In this document: piece after piece, positions 17,315-26,003 of the stretch | Position numbering within the stretch: position 1 is the first letter of the stretch | Layout: every line of letters begins with the position of its first letter | DNA from: Caldanaerovirga acetigignens | Lineage (GTDB): Bacteria > Bacillota > Thermosediminibacteria > Thermosediminibacterales > Thermosediminibacteraceae | Direction: 5' to 3' | NCBI RefSeq assembly: GCF_900142995.1 | Contig: NZ_FRCR01000001.1 | Span: 186,001 to 250,000, forward strand | Length of the DNA: 64,000 nt | The notes under the pieces: model-generated | What the model was told of the DNA's origin: nothing | The model's database searches: none | Seen by the model: the letters and a program-made list of their open reading frames with translations, nothing else | Translations under genes and position numbers: made by a program

Positions 17315-18211
17315 ATGGGATTTTTTGAACGATTGAAGCAAAGCCTTGTAAAAACCAGGAACCAATTGGCGGAAAGGATAGAAGGTATTATAAAATTGTC
17401 TGCAAAAATTGATGAAGATACGCTAGAAGAACTTGAAGAGGTATTAATCAGCGCCGACATCGGCGTAAGCGCTTCGGAAAAGCTTTTATCGAATCTTAAG
17501 GAGAAAGTAAAGACGGAAAAGATACGTTTGCCGGAGGAATTGAAAAAGGCATTAAAAGAAGAAATAATAAAGGTATTTCCGGAGGCAAAATTAGAAATAA
17601 TTCCTCCGACAATAATCCTCGTGGTAGGGGTTAATGGGGTGGGAAAAACCACTACTATAGGGAAGCTGGCCTATAAATTCAAGGTTCAGGGCAAAAAGAT
17701 AATTCTTGCGGCATCCGACACTTTTAGGGCTGCTGCTGCTGAACAGCTTTCTATTTGGGGACAGAGAGCTGGCGTGGATGTTGTTAAACATCGAGAAGGA
17801 TCCGACCCGGCGGCTGTGCTGTTTGATGCCATTAAAGCCGGGAAAGCCAGACGGGCTGATATAATAATCTGCGATACGGCTGGCAGGCTCCATACGAAGA
17901 AAAATTTGATGGAGGAGTTGAAAAAGCTCTACAGAGTCAGCGAAAAGGAATATCCTGAAGCAAGAATAGTTAGTCTGCTGGTATTAGATGCAACTACTGG
18001 GCAAAATGCCATTACTCAAGCTAAGATTTTCAAAGAAGCCGTCAATTTATCGGGGATTGTGCTAACAAAACTAGACGGAACTGCAAAGGGTGGAGTAGCC
18101 GTTGCCATAGCTTCGGAATTGAATCTGCCAGTACTTTTTGTCGGTGTGGGAGAAGGGATAGATGATTTGGAAGAATTTGACCCGCAGGCCTTTGTGGATG
18201 CGATACTTTAA
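17315..18211 (+). CDS. ftsY: Signal recognition particle receptor FtsY
   Basis: 298 residues, the short form with N and G domains and no long acidic A domain. The GTPase motifs are clear: G1 GVNGVGKTTTIGKLA (about 105), DTFRAAAAEQL, G3 DTAGRLHTKKNLMEEL and G4 LTKLDGTAKGG. FtsY docks the SRP-ribosome complex at the membrane and pairs with Ffh, encoded two genes later. Co-transcribed with smc (14-base gap). Confidence 0.96.
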   Translation: MGFFERLKQSLVKTRNQLAERIEGIIKLSAKIDEDTLEELEEVLISADIGVSASEKLLSNLKEKVKTEKIRLPEELKKALKEEIIKVFPEAKLEIIPPTIILVVGVNGVGKTTTIGKLAYKFKVQGKKIILAASDTFRAAAAEQLSIWGQRAGVDVVKHREGSDPAAVLFDAIKAGKARRADIIICDTAGRLHTKKNLMEELKKLYRVSEKEYPEARIVSLLVLDATTGQNAITQAKIFKEAVNLSGIVLTKLDGTAKGGVAVAIASELNLPVLFVGVGEGIDDLEEFDPQAFVDAIL

Positions 18212-18219
18212 AATTTCTG

Positions 18220-18248
18220 TTGACGGGAATTAGCGAATTGTATAAAAT
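18220..18248 (+). promoter_or_regulatory. sigma-A promoter for ylxM-ffh-rpsP
   Basis: TTGACG (18220-18225) and TAAAAT (18243-18248) are separated by 17 bases and sit nine bases after the ftsY stop. The predicted start lies about 30 bases before the ylxM ATG. Confidence 0.65.
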
Positions 18249-18285
18249 TAGGTATGTAAAGTTTTATACCTTTACAGGTGAAAAA

Positions 18286-18645
18286 ATGCCGGACTTGATA
18301 AGAATAAGTCTCTTATATGATTTTTACGGGACTTTTTTAACCGAGAAGCAAAGGGAGTTTTTTGAACTTCATTTTTTCAATGACTGGTCTTTGAGCGAGA
18401 TAGCGGAAAATTACGGTGTTACCCGCCAGAACGTGTTCGATGTAGTGAATCGTTCAACCGCTTTACTGGAAGAGTATGAAAAAAAATTGGGCATGGTAGA
18501 AAGGTTTATAAGCATGACGAAGGATATAGAGAGAATACTGAAATCTCTAAAAGAACTAAGACCCTTTGTTATAGGAGACGGAAAGGCGAAATTGGAAAAA
18601 ATTTATAATGAACTCGCGACGCTAATTAAAGAAGGGTGTGAATAA
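18286..18645 (+). CDS. ylxM: YlxM-family HTH protein, SRP cofactor
   Basis: 119 residues from ATG 18286 (MPDLIRISLLYDFYG), with AGGTGA seven bases upstream; a longer frame from 18220 would begin inside the promoter. The helix-turn-helix (WSLSEIAENYGVTRQNVFDVVNR) is typical. In streptococci YlxM stimulates the SRP GTPase through scRNA/Ffh; a general regulator role has also been proposed. Only one base separates it from ffh. Confidence 0.9.
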   Translation: MPDLIRISLLYDFYGTFLTEKQREFFELHFFNDWSLSEIAENYGVTRQNVFDVVNRSTALLEEYEKKLGMVERFISMTKDIERILKSLKELRPFVIGDGKAKLEKIYNELATLIKEGCE

Positions 18646-18646
18646 T

Positions 18647-19981
18647 TTGGCTTTTGAGGCCTTAACTCAGAAACTAGAAGCGGTTTTCAAAAGGCTGAGA
18701 GGGAAGGGCAAATTGTCGGAAGCCGATGTAAAGCAGGCAATGAGAGAAATTAGGTTGGCCCTCTTAGAAGCCGATGTGAACTACAAGGTAGTAAAGGACT
18801 TTGTGCAAAAAGTCACCGAACGGGCTGTAGGCCAGGAAGTGATGGAGAGCCTGACCCCTGCTCAACAGGTAATAAAAATAGTCCACGACGAACTTGTAAA
18901 ATTAATGGGGCCTAAAGATACCAAATTGGATTTTTCGCAGTCCAAGGTAAGCGTTTTTATGATGGTAGGTCTTCAGGGGTCGGGGAAAACTACCACTTGC
19001 GGAAAACTGGGGCTTTATCTTTCCAAAGTGGGCAAAAGGCCGCTTTTAGTAGCCGCAGATATATACCGGCCGGCTGCCATAAAACAGCTTCAAGTGGTAG
19101 GAGAAAAAATTGGGTTGCCGGTTTTTACAGCTGGAGAACAGGAGCCGGTGGCTATTTCCAAAGCAGCTTTAGAACATGCTCATCGCCAAGGCAACGACGT
19201 TGTCATAATAGATACGGCTGGCCGTCTCCACATAGACGACGAATTGATGGAGGAGCTGGAGCGGATAAAAGAAGCTGTAACGCCCAACGAGATTTTGCTG
19301 GTGGTTGACAGCATGACTGGGCAGGATGCGGTCAACGTGGCCGAGACCTTTCATAGCAGGTTGCATCTGACAGGCTTGATTTTGACCAAGCTCGACGGTG
19401 ATACGAGGGGAGGGGCGGCGCTCTCGATAAAGGCGGTAACGGGTTGTCCGATAAAATTTATAGGCGTAGGTGAAAAACTTACCGACCTGGAGCCATTTTA
19501 TCCGGACAGGATGGCTTCTAGGATATTAGGAATGGGCGATGTGCTTAGTTTGATAGAGAAGGCCACCGCGGCGATAGACCAAGAAAAAGCTAGGCAACTT
19601 GAAGAAAAGATTAGGAAGGAAGAATTTACATTAGAGGATTTTCTTGAACAGATAAAACAGGTAAGAAAAATGGGTTCTCTTGACCAGATAATTAGCATGA
19701 TTCCAGGGTTTTCTCCTCAAAAATTACATGGCGTAGAATTCAATGAAAAAGAACTGGTGCACATAGAAGCCATTATCAACTCCATGACTAAAGAAGAACG
19801 CCGTAATCCCAGCATCATAAACGGCAGCAGACGCAGGAGAATTGCCATGGGCAGTGGAACTTCCGTTCAAGATGTAAACAGGCTTTTGAAGCAATTCGAG
19901 CAGACTAGAAAACTCATGAAACAACTGAGTGACCTAGAAAAAGGAAGAAAAAAAGGCAGATTTAAATTGCCTTTCTTTTAA
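18647..19981 (+). CDS. ffh: Signal recognition particle GTPase Ffh
   Basis: 444 residues from TTG 18647 (MAFEALTQKLEAVFKRLRG); the in-frame GTG at 18638 is part of the AAGGGTGTGA ribosome-binding region. The N and G domains carry GLQGSGKTTTCGKLG, DTAGRLHIDDELMEEL and LTKLDGDTRGGAAL. The methionine-rich M domain ends with RRRIAMGSGTSVQDVNRLLK, the 4.5S/scRNA-binding element. It binds signal sequences and delivers ribosomes to FtsY. rpsP follows after 24 bases. Confidence 0.97.
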   Translation: MAFEALTQKLEAVFKRLRGKGKLSEADVKQAMREIRLALLEADVNYKVVKDFVQKVTERAVGQEVMESLTPAQQVIKIVHDELVKLMGPKDTKLDFSQSKVSVFMMVGLQGSGKTTTCGKLGLYLSKVGKRPLLVAADIYRPAAIKQLQVVGEKIGLPVFTAGEQEPVAISKAALEHAHRQGNDVVIIDTAGRLHIDDELMEELERIKEAVTPNEILLVVDSMTGQDAVNVAETFHSRLHLTGLILTKLDGDTRGGAALSIKAVTGCPIKFIGVGEKLTDLEPFYPDRMASRILGMGDVLSLIEKATAAIDQEKARQLEEKIRKEEFTLEDFLEQIKQVRKMGSLDQIISMIPGFSPQKLHGVEFNEKELVHIEAIINSMTKEERRNPSIINGSRRRRIAMGSGTSVQDVNRLLKQFEQTRKLMKQLSDLEKGRKKGRFKLPFF

Positions 19982-20005
19982 CTAACAGAAGGAGGTGATG
20001 TGCAG

Positions 20006-20290
20006 ATGGCGGTAAGAATAAGATTGAAGCGCATGGGGGCAAAGAAAAGGCCCTTTTACCGGATCGTCGTGGCGGATAGCAGAAGCCCGCGAGATGGAAG
20101 GTTTATAGAGGAAATCGGTTATTACAACCCCCTCACCGATCCTGCCGAAATAAAAATCAATGAAGAAAAAGCTCTGGATTGGATGAGGAAGGGTGCCCAA
20201 CCGACCGAGAGCGTAAAGCAATTATTCAAGACTACAGGCCTGCTTGAAAAATATAAATCTCAGAAGACAAATACCGGAAAAAATTCTTAA
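20006..20290 (+). CDS. rpsP: 30S ribosomal protein S16
   Basis: 94 residues from ATG 20006 ([20 protein letters not shown]). The in-frame GTG at 20000 overlaps the AAGGAGGTGATG Shine-Dalgarno sequence, so 20006 is the start. S16 is an early-assembling small-subunit protein. The order ffh-rpsP-khpA-rimM-trmD-rplS is the classic one. Confidence 0.97.
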   Translation: MAVRIRLKRMGAKKRPFYRIVVADSRSPRDGRFIEEIGYYNPLTDPAEIKINEEKALDWMRKGAQPTESVKQLFKTTGLLEKYKSQKTNTGKNS

Positions 20291-20309
20291 AGTGAAGGAG
20301 GAATAAACC

Positions 20310-20537
20310 TTGACCGAGTTAGTGGAATACATCGCAAAGGCATTGGTTGACCACCCTGAAGAAGTGACTGTAAACAGAGTGGAAGGTGAACAGTCAGTAA
20401 TAATTGAATTAAAGGTGCACCCCGATGACATGGGCAAAATCATCGGGAAGCAGGGCAGGATAGCAAAAGCCATCAGAACCGTAGTCAAAGCTGCTGCTGC
20501 TAAAGAAGGAAAAAGGGTAATCGTAGAGATTCTATAG
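20310..20537 (+). CDS. khpA: KH-domain RNA-binding protein KhpA (YlqC)
   Basis: 75 residues from TTG 20310, behind GGAGGAA. A single type II KH domain with the GxxG loop inside [15 protein letters not shown]. In Gram-positives KhpA pairs with KhpB (EloR/Jag) to bind RNAs linked to cell elongation. It lies between rpsP and rimM as usual and is followed by a small hairpin. Confidence 0.94.
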   Translation: MTELVEYIAKALVDHPEEVTVNRVEGEQSVIIELKVHPDDMGKIIGKQGRIAKAIRTVVKAAAAKEGKRVIVEIL

Positions 20538-20564
20538 GGGTTAGGGTTTTGCCTAACCCTTTTA
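20536..20564 (+). terminator. Intercistronic terminator or attenuator between khpA and rimM
   Basis: An 8-bp GC-rich stem (GGGTTAGG at 20538-20545, CCTAACCC at 20552-20559) with a six-base loop, followed by TTTTATT. The short T-run suggests partial termination, lowering rimM-trmD relative to rpsP. Confidence 0.6.
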
Positions 20565-20587
20565 TTCGAGGATAGGAGGCTTTCCCC

Positions 20588-21100
20588 TTGAGAGAATATA
20601 TAACTATAGGGAAGGTACTTTGCCCTTGGGGAATTAAAGGCCAAGTAAAAGTCGAACCTTTGACCGACGATATAAGCCGGTATCAAAAGTTAAAGTCGAT
20701 TTTCGTTGAAGAAGACGGTGCTTTAAAAGCATACGACATTGAATCAGTGATTTTTTTAAAAAAGAGGTTTGTAGTCTTAAAATTGCATGGAATTGATACA
20801 GTGGATTCCGCTGAAAGTTTCAAGAATAGATACATCATGGTCCATCGAAAAGACGCGGTAAAGTTGCCAAAAGGACATTATTTTATTTGCGACATAATAG
20901 GTATGGAGGTATATAATGAGAAAGACGGAACTCTGCTTGGGCGTATTAAAAATGTAATGAAAACCGGCGCCAACGACGTTTATGTGGTGGAACTACAAAG
21001 CGGCAGAGAATTATTGATACCCGCCATAAAGGAAGTTGTAAAAAGTATAGACGTTGAAAATGGGCAGATGACAGTCAAACTCATGGAGGGAATGCTTTAG
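20588..21100 (+). CDS. rimM: 16S rRNA processing protein RimM
   Basis: 170 residues from TTG 20588 with GGAGG nine bases upstream. The N-terminal beta-barrel ([24 protein letters not shown]) and C-terminal PRC barrel ([23 protein letters not shown], then [17 protein letters not shown]) are both present. RimM assists maturation of the 30S head. Its stop shares a base with the trmD start codon. Confidence 0.95.
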   Translation: MREYITIGKVLCPWGIKGQVKVEPLTDDISRYQKLKSIFVEEDGALKAYDIESVIFLKKRFVVLKLHGIDTVDSAESFKNRYIMVHRKDAVKLPKGHYFICDIIGMEVYNEKDGTLLGRIKNVMKTGANDVYVVELQSGRELLIPAIKEVVKSIDVENGQMTVKLMEGML

Positions 21101-21843
21101 TGCTGGTATTTCATATATTGACCCTATTCCCGGAATTTTTTTCGGGGCCTATGGACGTTAGCATATTGAAAAGAGCCAAGGAAAAGGGACTCGTCCGGAT
21201 AGAACTCCTGAATATAAGAGATTTTTCGAAAGATAAGCACAGGAAAGTTGACGACTACCCTTACGGCGGGGGTGCGGGAATGGTCATGAAGCCGGAACCA
21301 ATCTTTGAAGCAGTGGAATATGCATCCTGCACCGTTGACGCTGAAAAAAGAAAGGTTATACTTCTTTCACCTCAAGGTTCCGTTTTCAACCAGGATATGG
21401 CAAGAGAACTGGCCAAGCAGGAGCACATAATACTAATATGTGGCCATTACGAAGGAGTAGATGAAAGGGTAAAGACGATAATAACCGACGAAATATCGCT
21501 GGGGGATTTTGTTTTGACCGGCGGGGAAATTCCGGCGCTTGCAATAGTGGATGCGACGTCTAGATTGATCCCGGGGGTACTAGGAAGTAATGAATCGTTG
21601 AAAGAAGAATCTTTCAGCAGCGGTCTTCTGGAGTACCCGCAATACACCAGGCCTGAGGTTTACAGGGGACTTAAGGTTCCAGAAGTTTTACTTTCGGGGA
21701 ACCACCGAGAGATAGAAAGGTTTAGGCGAAAGGAAGCATTGAGGAGAACTTTGGAAAAAAGACCAGACCTATTTAAGAAATTGAAACTTACACAAGAGGA
21801 TAAGAGTTTGCTTGAAGAAATGGGATTTGGTTGTCAAGATTAA
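21100..21843 (+). CDS. trmD: tRNA (guanine-N1-)-methyltransferase TrmD
   Basis: 247 residues, GTG start at 21100 overlapping the rimM TAG, with GGAGGG upstream. TrmD makes m1G37 in tRNAs using S-adenosylmethionine. The trefoil-knot motifs are visible: [30 protein letters not shown] and [15 protein letters not shown], followed by the C-terminal [11 protein letters not shown] and [12 protein letters not shown]. The rplS promoter overlaps its 3' end. Confidence 0.96.
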   Translation: MLVFHILTLFPEFFSGPMDVSILKRAKEKGLVRIELLNIRDFSKDKHRKVDDYPYGGGAGMVMKPEPIFEAVEYASCTVDAEKRKVILLSPQGSVFNQDMARELAKQEHIILICGHYEGVDERVKTIITDEISLGDFVLTGGEIPALAIVDATSRLIPGVLGSNESLKEESFSSGLLEYPQYTRPEVYRGLKVPEVLLSGNHREIERFRRKEALRRTLEKRPDLFKKLKLTQEDKSLLEEMGFGCQD

Positions 21844-21859
21844 TGGGTTGTGCTATAAT
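21831..21859 (+). promoter_or_regulatory. sigma-A promoter for rplS inside the end of trmD
   Basis: TTGTCA (21831-21836) and a perfect TATAAT (21854-21859) with 17-base spacing, overlapping the trmD stop. It should give rplS a separate, strong transcript with a leader of under 30 bases, so an autoregulatory L19 leader is unlikely here. Confidence 0.8.
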
Positions 21860-21893
21860 TAGGTCTGGCAATATGTAAGAAAGGAGGGAGAAC

Positions 21894-22238
21894 ATGTCGG
21901 ACTTGCTTCGGGCAGTAGAAGAAGAGCAGATGAGAAAGGACATACCTGAATTCAGACCGGGCGATACCGTGAAGGTATACACCAAAGTAGTAGAAGGAAA
22001 CAGGGAGAGAATTCAGGTTTTTGAAGGCGTGGTCATTGCACGGAAAGGCGGAGGATTGAGGGAAACCTTTACTGTAAGGAAAGTTTCCTATGGGGTAGGC
22101 GTAGAGAGAATATTTCCGCTCCATTCGCCACGGATAGATAAGATTGAGGTAGTACAAAGGGGAAAAGTAAGAAGGGCAAAACTTTATTATTTGAGGAATT
22201 TGAGAGGAAAAGCGGCAAGAATCAAGGAGAGGGACTGA
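21894..22238 (+). CDS. rplS: 50S ribosomal protein L19
   Basis: 114 residues. Recognised by [22 protein letters not shown] and [24 protein letters not shown]19 sits at the subunit interface. A strong AAAGGAGGGAG precedes the ATG. It has its own promoter and a terminator whose stem includes its stop codon. Confidence 0.97.
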   Translation: MSDLLRAVEEEQMRKDIPEFRPGDTVKVYTKVVEGNRERIQVFEGVVIARKGGGLRETFTVRKVSYGVGVERIFPLHSPRIDKIEVVQRGKVRRAKLYYLRNLRGKAARIKERD

Positions 22239-22260
22239 GAAACCAGTCCCTTTTATTAAT
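22229..22260 (+). terminator. Rho-independent terminator after rplS
   Basis: A stem GGGACTG (22231-22237) with CAGTCCC (22244-22250), extendable by A-T and G-U pairs, then TTTTATTAATTTT. The rplS stop codon lies in the stem. Confidence 0.75.
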
Positions 22261-22280
22261 TTTGCGGGGAAGGTGATTTG

Positions 22281-23147
22281 GTGCAAATCAATTGGTATCC
22301 AGGTCACATGGCGAAAACGCGGCGGATGATTAAGGAAAATTTGAAGTTGGTAGATGTGGTGCTGGAGATTGTAGATGCAAGGGCACCTAAAAGCACCCAT
22401 ATACCAGATATTTTCGAACTGATAGGCTCAAAAAAGTTGATTTTGATAATGAACAAGGCAGATTTGGCTGAAGAAAAAATCACAGATTTGTGGGGAATTT
22501 ACTTTGCTGAGAAAGGCCTGGTTTCGGTTAGCGTAAACTCCCGGAACAAAGTGGGTTTCAAAGACTTGGATGAAATGATTCATGATTTTTCAAAAGAGGT
22601 AAAAAGACCTTTACGGGGTATGGTAGTTGGAGTGCCGAATGTCGGCAAGTCTTCGTTCATCAACCAAATAGTCGGGAAAAAGGCAGCTAAGACAGGAAAT
22701 AAGCCCGGGATAACCCGGGGGAAAATGTGGCTCAAGGCGACAGATAAACTCGAGCTTTTAGATACGCCGGGGATTTTGTGGCCTAAGATAGAACAAGAAT
22801 CGGTAGGACTGAAACTTGCTTTTTTAGGGTGTATTAAGGAAGAACTGTTGGATGTGGAAAGAATAAGTCTTAAATTAATTGAGTTTTTGGTAAAAAAGCA
22901 TCCCGAAAGACTGGCGGCCCGCTATAAAATAGAAACGCCGCAAAGTCCTGTTGCTATTTTAGAGCAAATTGCAAAAAGCAGAGGATTTATAATTTCCGGA
23001 GGCAGGCCCGACACTCTGAGGGCGGCAAAGACTCTTTTAAAAGAATTCCAGGATGGGAAACTGGGAAGGATTTCTCTGGAAAAGCCGGCTGGAGACGAAG
23101 ACCTGATTATTGAAAATGAAAGAATGCAAAAGGGGGATATAATTTAA
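22281..23147 (+). CDS. rbgA: Ribosome biogenesis GTPase RbgA (YlqF)
   Basis: 288 residues from GTG 22281 (MQINWYPGHMAKTRRM); a TTG three bases earlier is too close to GGAAGGTGA. A circularly permuted GTPase: G4 IMNKADL (about 55-61) comes before G1 GVPNVGKSSFINQI (about 119-132) and G3 LDTPGILWP. RbgA drives a late step in 50S assembly. It is placed between rplS and rnhB as in Bacillus; rnhB starts on the base after its stop. Confidence 0.95.
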   Translation: MQINWYPGHMAKTRRMIKENLKLVDVVLEIVDARAPKSTHIPDIFELIGSKKLILIMNKADLAEEKITDLWGIYFAEKGLVSVSVNSRNKVGFKDLDEMIHDFSKEVKRPLRGMVVGVPNVGKSSFINQIVGKKAAKTGNKPGITRGKMWLKATDKLELLDTPGILWPKIEQESVGLKLAFLGCIKEELLDVERISLKLIEFLVKKHPERLAARYKIETPQSPVAILEQIAKSRGFIISGGRPDTLRAAKTLLKEFQDGKLGRISLEKPAGDEDLIIENERMQKGDII

Positions 23148-23795
23148 ATGAAATTTAACTTGAATGTAGAAAAAGAGAGAATATACAAACTTTTTGCTCG
23201 AGAGAGGATGCTTGCTGAAAAAGGCTATAACTACATCGCAGGGGTTGATGAAGCCGGAAGGGGCCCTTTGGCCGGACCCGTGGTGGCTGCCGCCGTCATT
23301 CTCCCTCTAAACGTTTTTATAATGCACCTTAAAGATTCGAAGCTCCTTTCAGAAGGCAAGCGGGAAAAAGTCTACGAGGAGATAAAGCAAAAGGCGGTGG
23401 CGGTTAACTACTCAGTGGTGGACGAAAAATACATAGACCGGCACAACATTTTAAACGCGACTTTGCTTGCTATGAAAAATGCGGTGGAGGGTCTTCCTGT
23501 TAGGCCCGATTTTGTACTAGTGGATGCGCTTGTAATTCCAGAGATAGAGCCACCGCAAGAAAAAGTGGTGCACGGAGATAGGCTGTGTGCTTCGATAGCT
23601 GCAGCTTCAATTGTGGCAAAGGTGGAAAGGGATAAAATAATGAAGGATTACCATAAATTATATCCCTACTATGATTTTTGGAACAACAAAGGGTACTGCA
23701 CCAAAAAACACGTCGAATCTATTAAAAAATACGGGCTATCCCCGGTACACAGAAGGAGTTTTTCCGTAAAAGGTTGGGATTTCATTGGAACGTAA
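23148..23795 (+). CDS. rnhB: Ribonuclease HII
   Basis: 215 residues. RNase HII removes ribonucleotides and RNA primers from DNA. The catalytic motif IAGVDEAGRGPLAGPVVAAAV supplies Asp and Glu; further acidic residues lie in PDFVLVDAL and SIVAKVERDKIM. The C-terminal NKGYCTKKHVESIKKYGLSPVHRRSF is typical. Its last 11 bases overlap the yraN start. Confidence 0.96.
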   Translation: MKFNLNVEKERIYKLFARERMLAEKGYNYIAGVDEAGRGPLAGPVVAAAVILPLNVFIMHLKDSKLLSEGKREKVYEEIKQKAVAVNYSVVDEKYIDRHNILNATLLAMKNAVEGLPVRPDFVLVDALVIPEIEPPQEKVVHGDRLCASIAAASIVAKVERDKIMKDYHKLYPYYDFWNNKGYCTKKHVESIKKYGLSPVHRRSFSVKGWDFIGT

Positions 23796-24138
23796 AAAGC
23801 TGGGTGATATGGGGGAAAAATATGCACTTGATTATTTAAAGGCAAATAACTACGAAATCGTAAAGGTCAATTACCGGTCAAGATACGGGGAAATAGACAT
23901 AATAGCAAAAGAAAATAATACACTGGTTTTTATCGAAGTCAAAACTAGGACGTCCGATGCTTTCGGAAGGGGCATGGAAGCCGTTGATATTAGAAAACAA
24001 AGGAAAATAAGATTGGTATCACTAAATTTTTTAAATGAATATGATGAGTTTGTATATAATTTGAGGTTTGATGTTATAGAAATTAAAATGGCCAATGGAA
24101 CTTTAAAGGAGCTTACACATATAATAAATGCCTTTTAA
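23785..24138 (+). CDS. yraN: YraN family (UPF0102) putative endonuclease
   Basis: 117 residues from TTG 23785, overlapping rnhB by 11 bases; the family usually starts about eight residues before GEKYALDYLK, which fits. The restriction-endonuclease-like core is intact: YGEIDIIAKENNTLVFIEVKTR, giving E-x-D then E-x-K. The cellular role is not settled, though linkage to rnhB, comM and dprA suggests DNA processing. It ends the conserved run; the accessory block begins after it. Confidence 0.9.
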   Translation: MERKKLGDMGEKYALDYLKANNYEIVKVNYRSRYGEIDIIAKENNTLVFIEVKTRTSDAFGRGMEAVDIRKQRKIRLVSLNFLNEYDEFVYNLRFDVIEIKMANGTLKELTHIINAF

Positions 24139-24188
24139 AAAGTTCTTTCTTGATTAAAATCATTAGAATACTTATGAAATATTGCTTA

Positions 24189-24217
24189 TTGTAGAATATA
24201 ACAAACATTGATATAAT
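24189..24217 (+). promoter_or_regulatory. sigma-A promoter for the MetF-MetV gene
   Basis: TTGTAG (24189-24194) and TATAAT (24212-24217) with 17-base spacing, in the AT-rich 150-base gap after yraN. I see no riboswitch-like structure between it and the start codon. Confidence 0.65.
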
Positions 24218-24288
24218 AAAATTAGACAGTTATATACAATTATTCACATCTTTTATTGTAATATGAGGTTTAAGAAGGAGTGAATCAA

Positions 24289-25848
24289 ATGGAGAATTGC
24301 TTCAAAAAGTCGCTTCTTAGCAAGAACTTATTTTCTGTGACATGGGAATTGGTACCCGGGAGAGGAGCGCGGGAAAAGTCCATCGAAGAGGCTCTTGAGG
24401 CTGCGGAAGCTGCGGCAAAAGGGGGCAAGGTCCATGCCTTAACGTTGACCGATAATCCGGGCGGCAATCCAGCCATGCTGCCTGACTATCTGGCAGTAGA
24501 GGTGCTTAAAAAGGGTATAGAGCCGCTGGTACATTTTACGTGCAAAGACCGAAACCGCAGTCAGATAGAAAGTCAACTTTATGCATTGGACAGGGCGGGC
24601 GTCAGAAATCTACTCGTCATGACAGGCGATTATCCGGTATCGGGTTATGCAGGGAGGCCAAGACCTGTCTTTGACTTGGACCCGATTCACGTTCTCGACC
24701 TAATTTCGCAGATGAACCGGGGACTTGAATATAAAGGAATTAAAGGAACAGTTAAGCATCAACCCAGCGATTTCTTTGCGGGAGCGGTAGTGTCTCCCTT
24801 CAAGGCCACCGAAGCGGAGCAAGTGGTTCAGTATTTCAAATTGAAAAAGAAGGTGAGGGCCGGAGCGCAGTTTATTGTTACCCAGCTAGGGTATGATGCA
24901 AGAAAATTTCACGAAGTAATTCAGTTTATACGCCAGCAGGGCTGGGATATTCCAGTTGTAGGAAATATTTACGTTTTACCCCTTGCTACGGCCAGAATAA
25001 TGAACAAAAATAAGATTCCGGGCTGTGTGGTTACCGATAAGTTGCTGGCCAAACTCGAAGAAGAAGCTCAGTCCTCTGATAAAGGACGGCAGGCCCGACT
25101 GGACAGGGCTGCAAAAATGTATGCCTTTATGAAAGGTATGGGTTACGACGGCGTCCATATTGGTGGACACAACGTAAAATACGAAGATGTGGAATATATT
25201 ATCGAAAAAGGAGAAGAATTGAGCAAAAATTGGATGGACATTATACACGAGTTTGACTTCCCGATACCGGGCGGGTTTTACTATTACGAAAAGGACGAAA
25301 AAACCGGTCTAAACAGGCCCGAGCCTGTTAGCCGAAAAAATAGGCCGCTGGATGCCAAAGTAGAATTTGTATATCCCTTATCGGTTCTGACCCACAAGTT
25401 AATGTTGGAACCGGGGGCACCTCTATGGGGGCTGATGAGAGGAATAGCCAAAAGGATCGATGGGACCAGCTTAGAAAGGCCGTACCACACCTTCGAGCAC
25501 CTGACTAAAGTTTGCTTGTATGATTGCCACGATTGCGGTGACTGCGCCTTGATGGATCTTGCGTACGTTTGCCCCATGTCCCAGTGCCCGAAAAATCAGA
25601 GAAATGGTGCGTGCGGCGGAAGCTACATGGGATGGTGCGAGGTTTATCCAAACGAGAAAAAATGTTCTTATGTGCGCGCTTATGCGCGTCTGAAGCGTTA
25701 TGGAAAGGAAAAAGAGCTTGATGGAGACATAATACCGCCGTCCAACTGGGATCTATTCCAGACATCATCTTGGCTTAATTACTATTTAGGCCGCGACCAC
25801 TCTGCAAAAAAACTGGGGATAGAGCAGGTTGCAAAGAAGAAAAAATAA
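24289..25848 (+). CDS. metF: Methylenetetrahydrofolate reductase with fused MetV-like C-terminal domain
   Basis: 519 residues from ATG 24289; the in-frame GTG at 24280 is within the AAGGAGTG ribosome-binding sequence. Residues about 15-310 form the MetF TIM barrel (SVTWELVPGRGAREKS, LTDNPGGNP, VMTGDYPVSGYAGRPRP, VFDLDPIHVLDL). Residues about 395-480 are a cysteine-rich MetV-type domain (CLYDCHDCGDC, then CPMSQCPKNQRNGACGGS and WCEV). In acetogens MetF and MetV are often separate subunits that reduce methylene-THF to methyl-THF. Here they form one chain with its own promoter and terminator and no Wood-Ljungdahl neighbours, so methionine supply or methyl-branch use are both possible. Confidence 0.85.
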   Translation: MENCFKKSLLSKNLFSVTWELVPGRGAREKSIEEALEAAEAAAKGGKVHALTLTDNPGGNPAMLPDYLAVEVLKKGIEPLVHFTCKDRNRSQIESQLYALDRAGVRNLLVMTGDYPVSGYAGRPRPVFDLDPIHVLDLISQMNRGLEYKGIKGTVKHQPSDFFAGAVVSPFKATEAEQVVQYFKLKKKVRAGAQFIVTQLGYDARKFHEVIQFIRQQGWDIPVVGNIYVLPLATARIMNKNKIPGCVVTDKLLAKLEEEAQSSDKGRQARLDRAAKMYAFMKGMGYDGVHIGGHNVKYEDVEYIIEKGEELSKNWMDIIHEFDFPIPGGFYYYEKDEKTGLNRPEPVSRKNRPLDAKVEFVYPLSVLTHKLMLEPGAPLWGLMRGIAKRIDGTSLERPYHTFEHLTKVCLYDCHDCGDCALMDLAYVCPMSQCPKNQRNGACGGSYMGWCEVYPNEKKCSYVRAYARLKRYGKEKELDGDIIPPSNWDLFQTSSWLNYYLGRDHSAKKLGIEQVAKKKK

Positions 25849-25859
25849 TAAATTTTAGG

Positions 25860-25897
25860 CCGTTTTGGGGATTTTAAACCCTGAAAACGGTTTTTTT
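25860..25897 (+). terminator. Rho-independent terminator after metF
   Basis: A stem of CCGTTTT (25860-25866) with AAAACGG (25884-25890), plus inner GGG/CCC pairing, followed by seven T. Confidence 0.8.
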
Positions 25898-26003
25898 ATT
25901 AAATGCTGCATTTTTTTGTGTTTCATGTTAATATAAAAAAAGGCGATTGTTTAATTGAGTTAATAAAAACCTAAAATACATGACGCAAATCGAGGAGGTC
26001 AGG

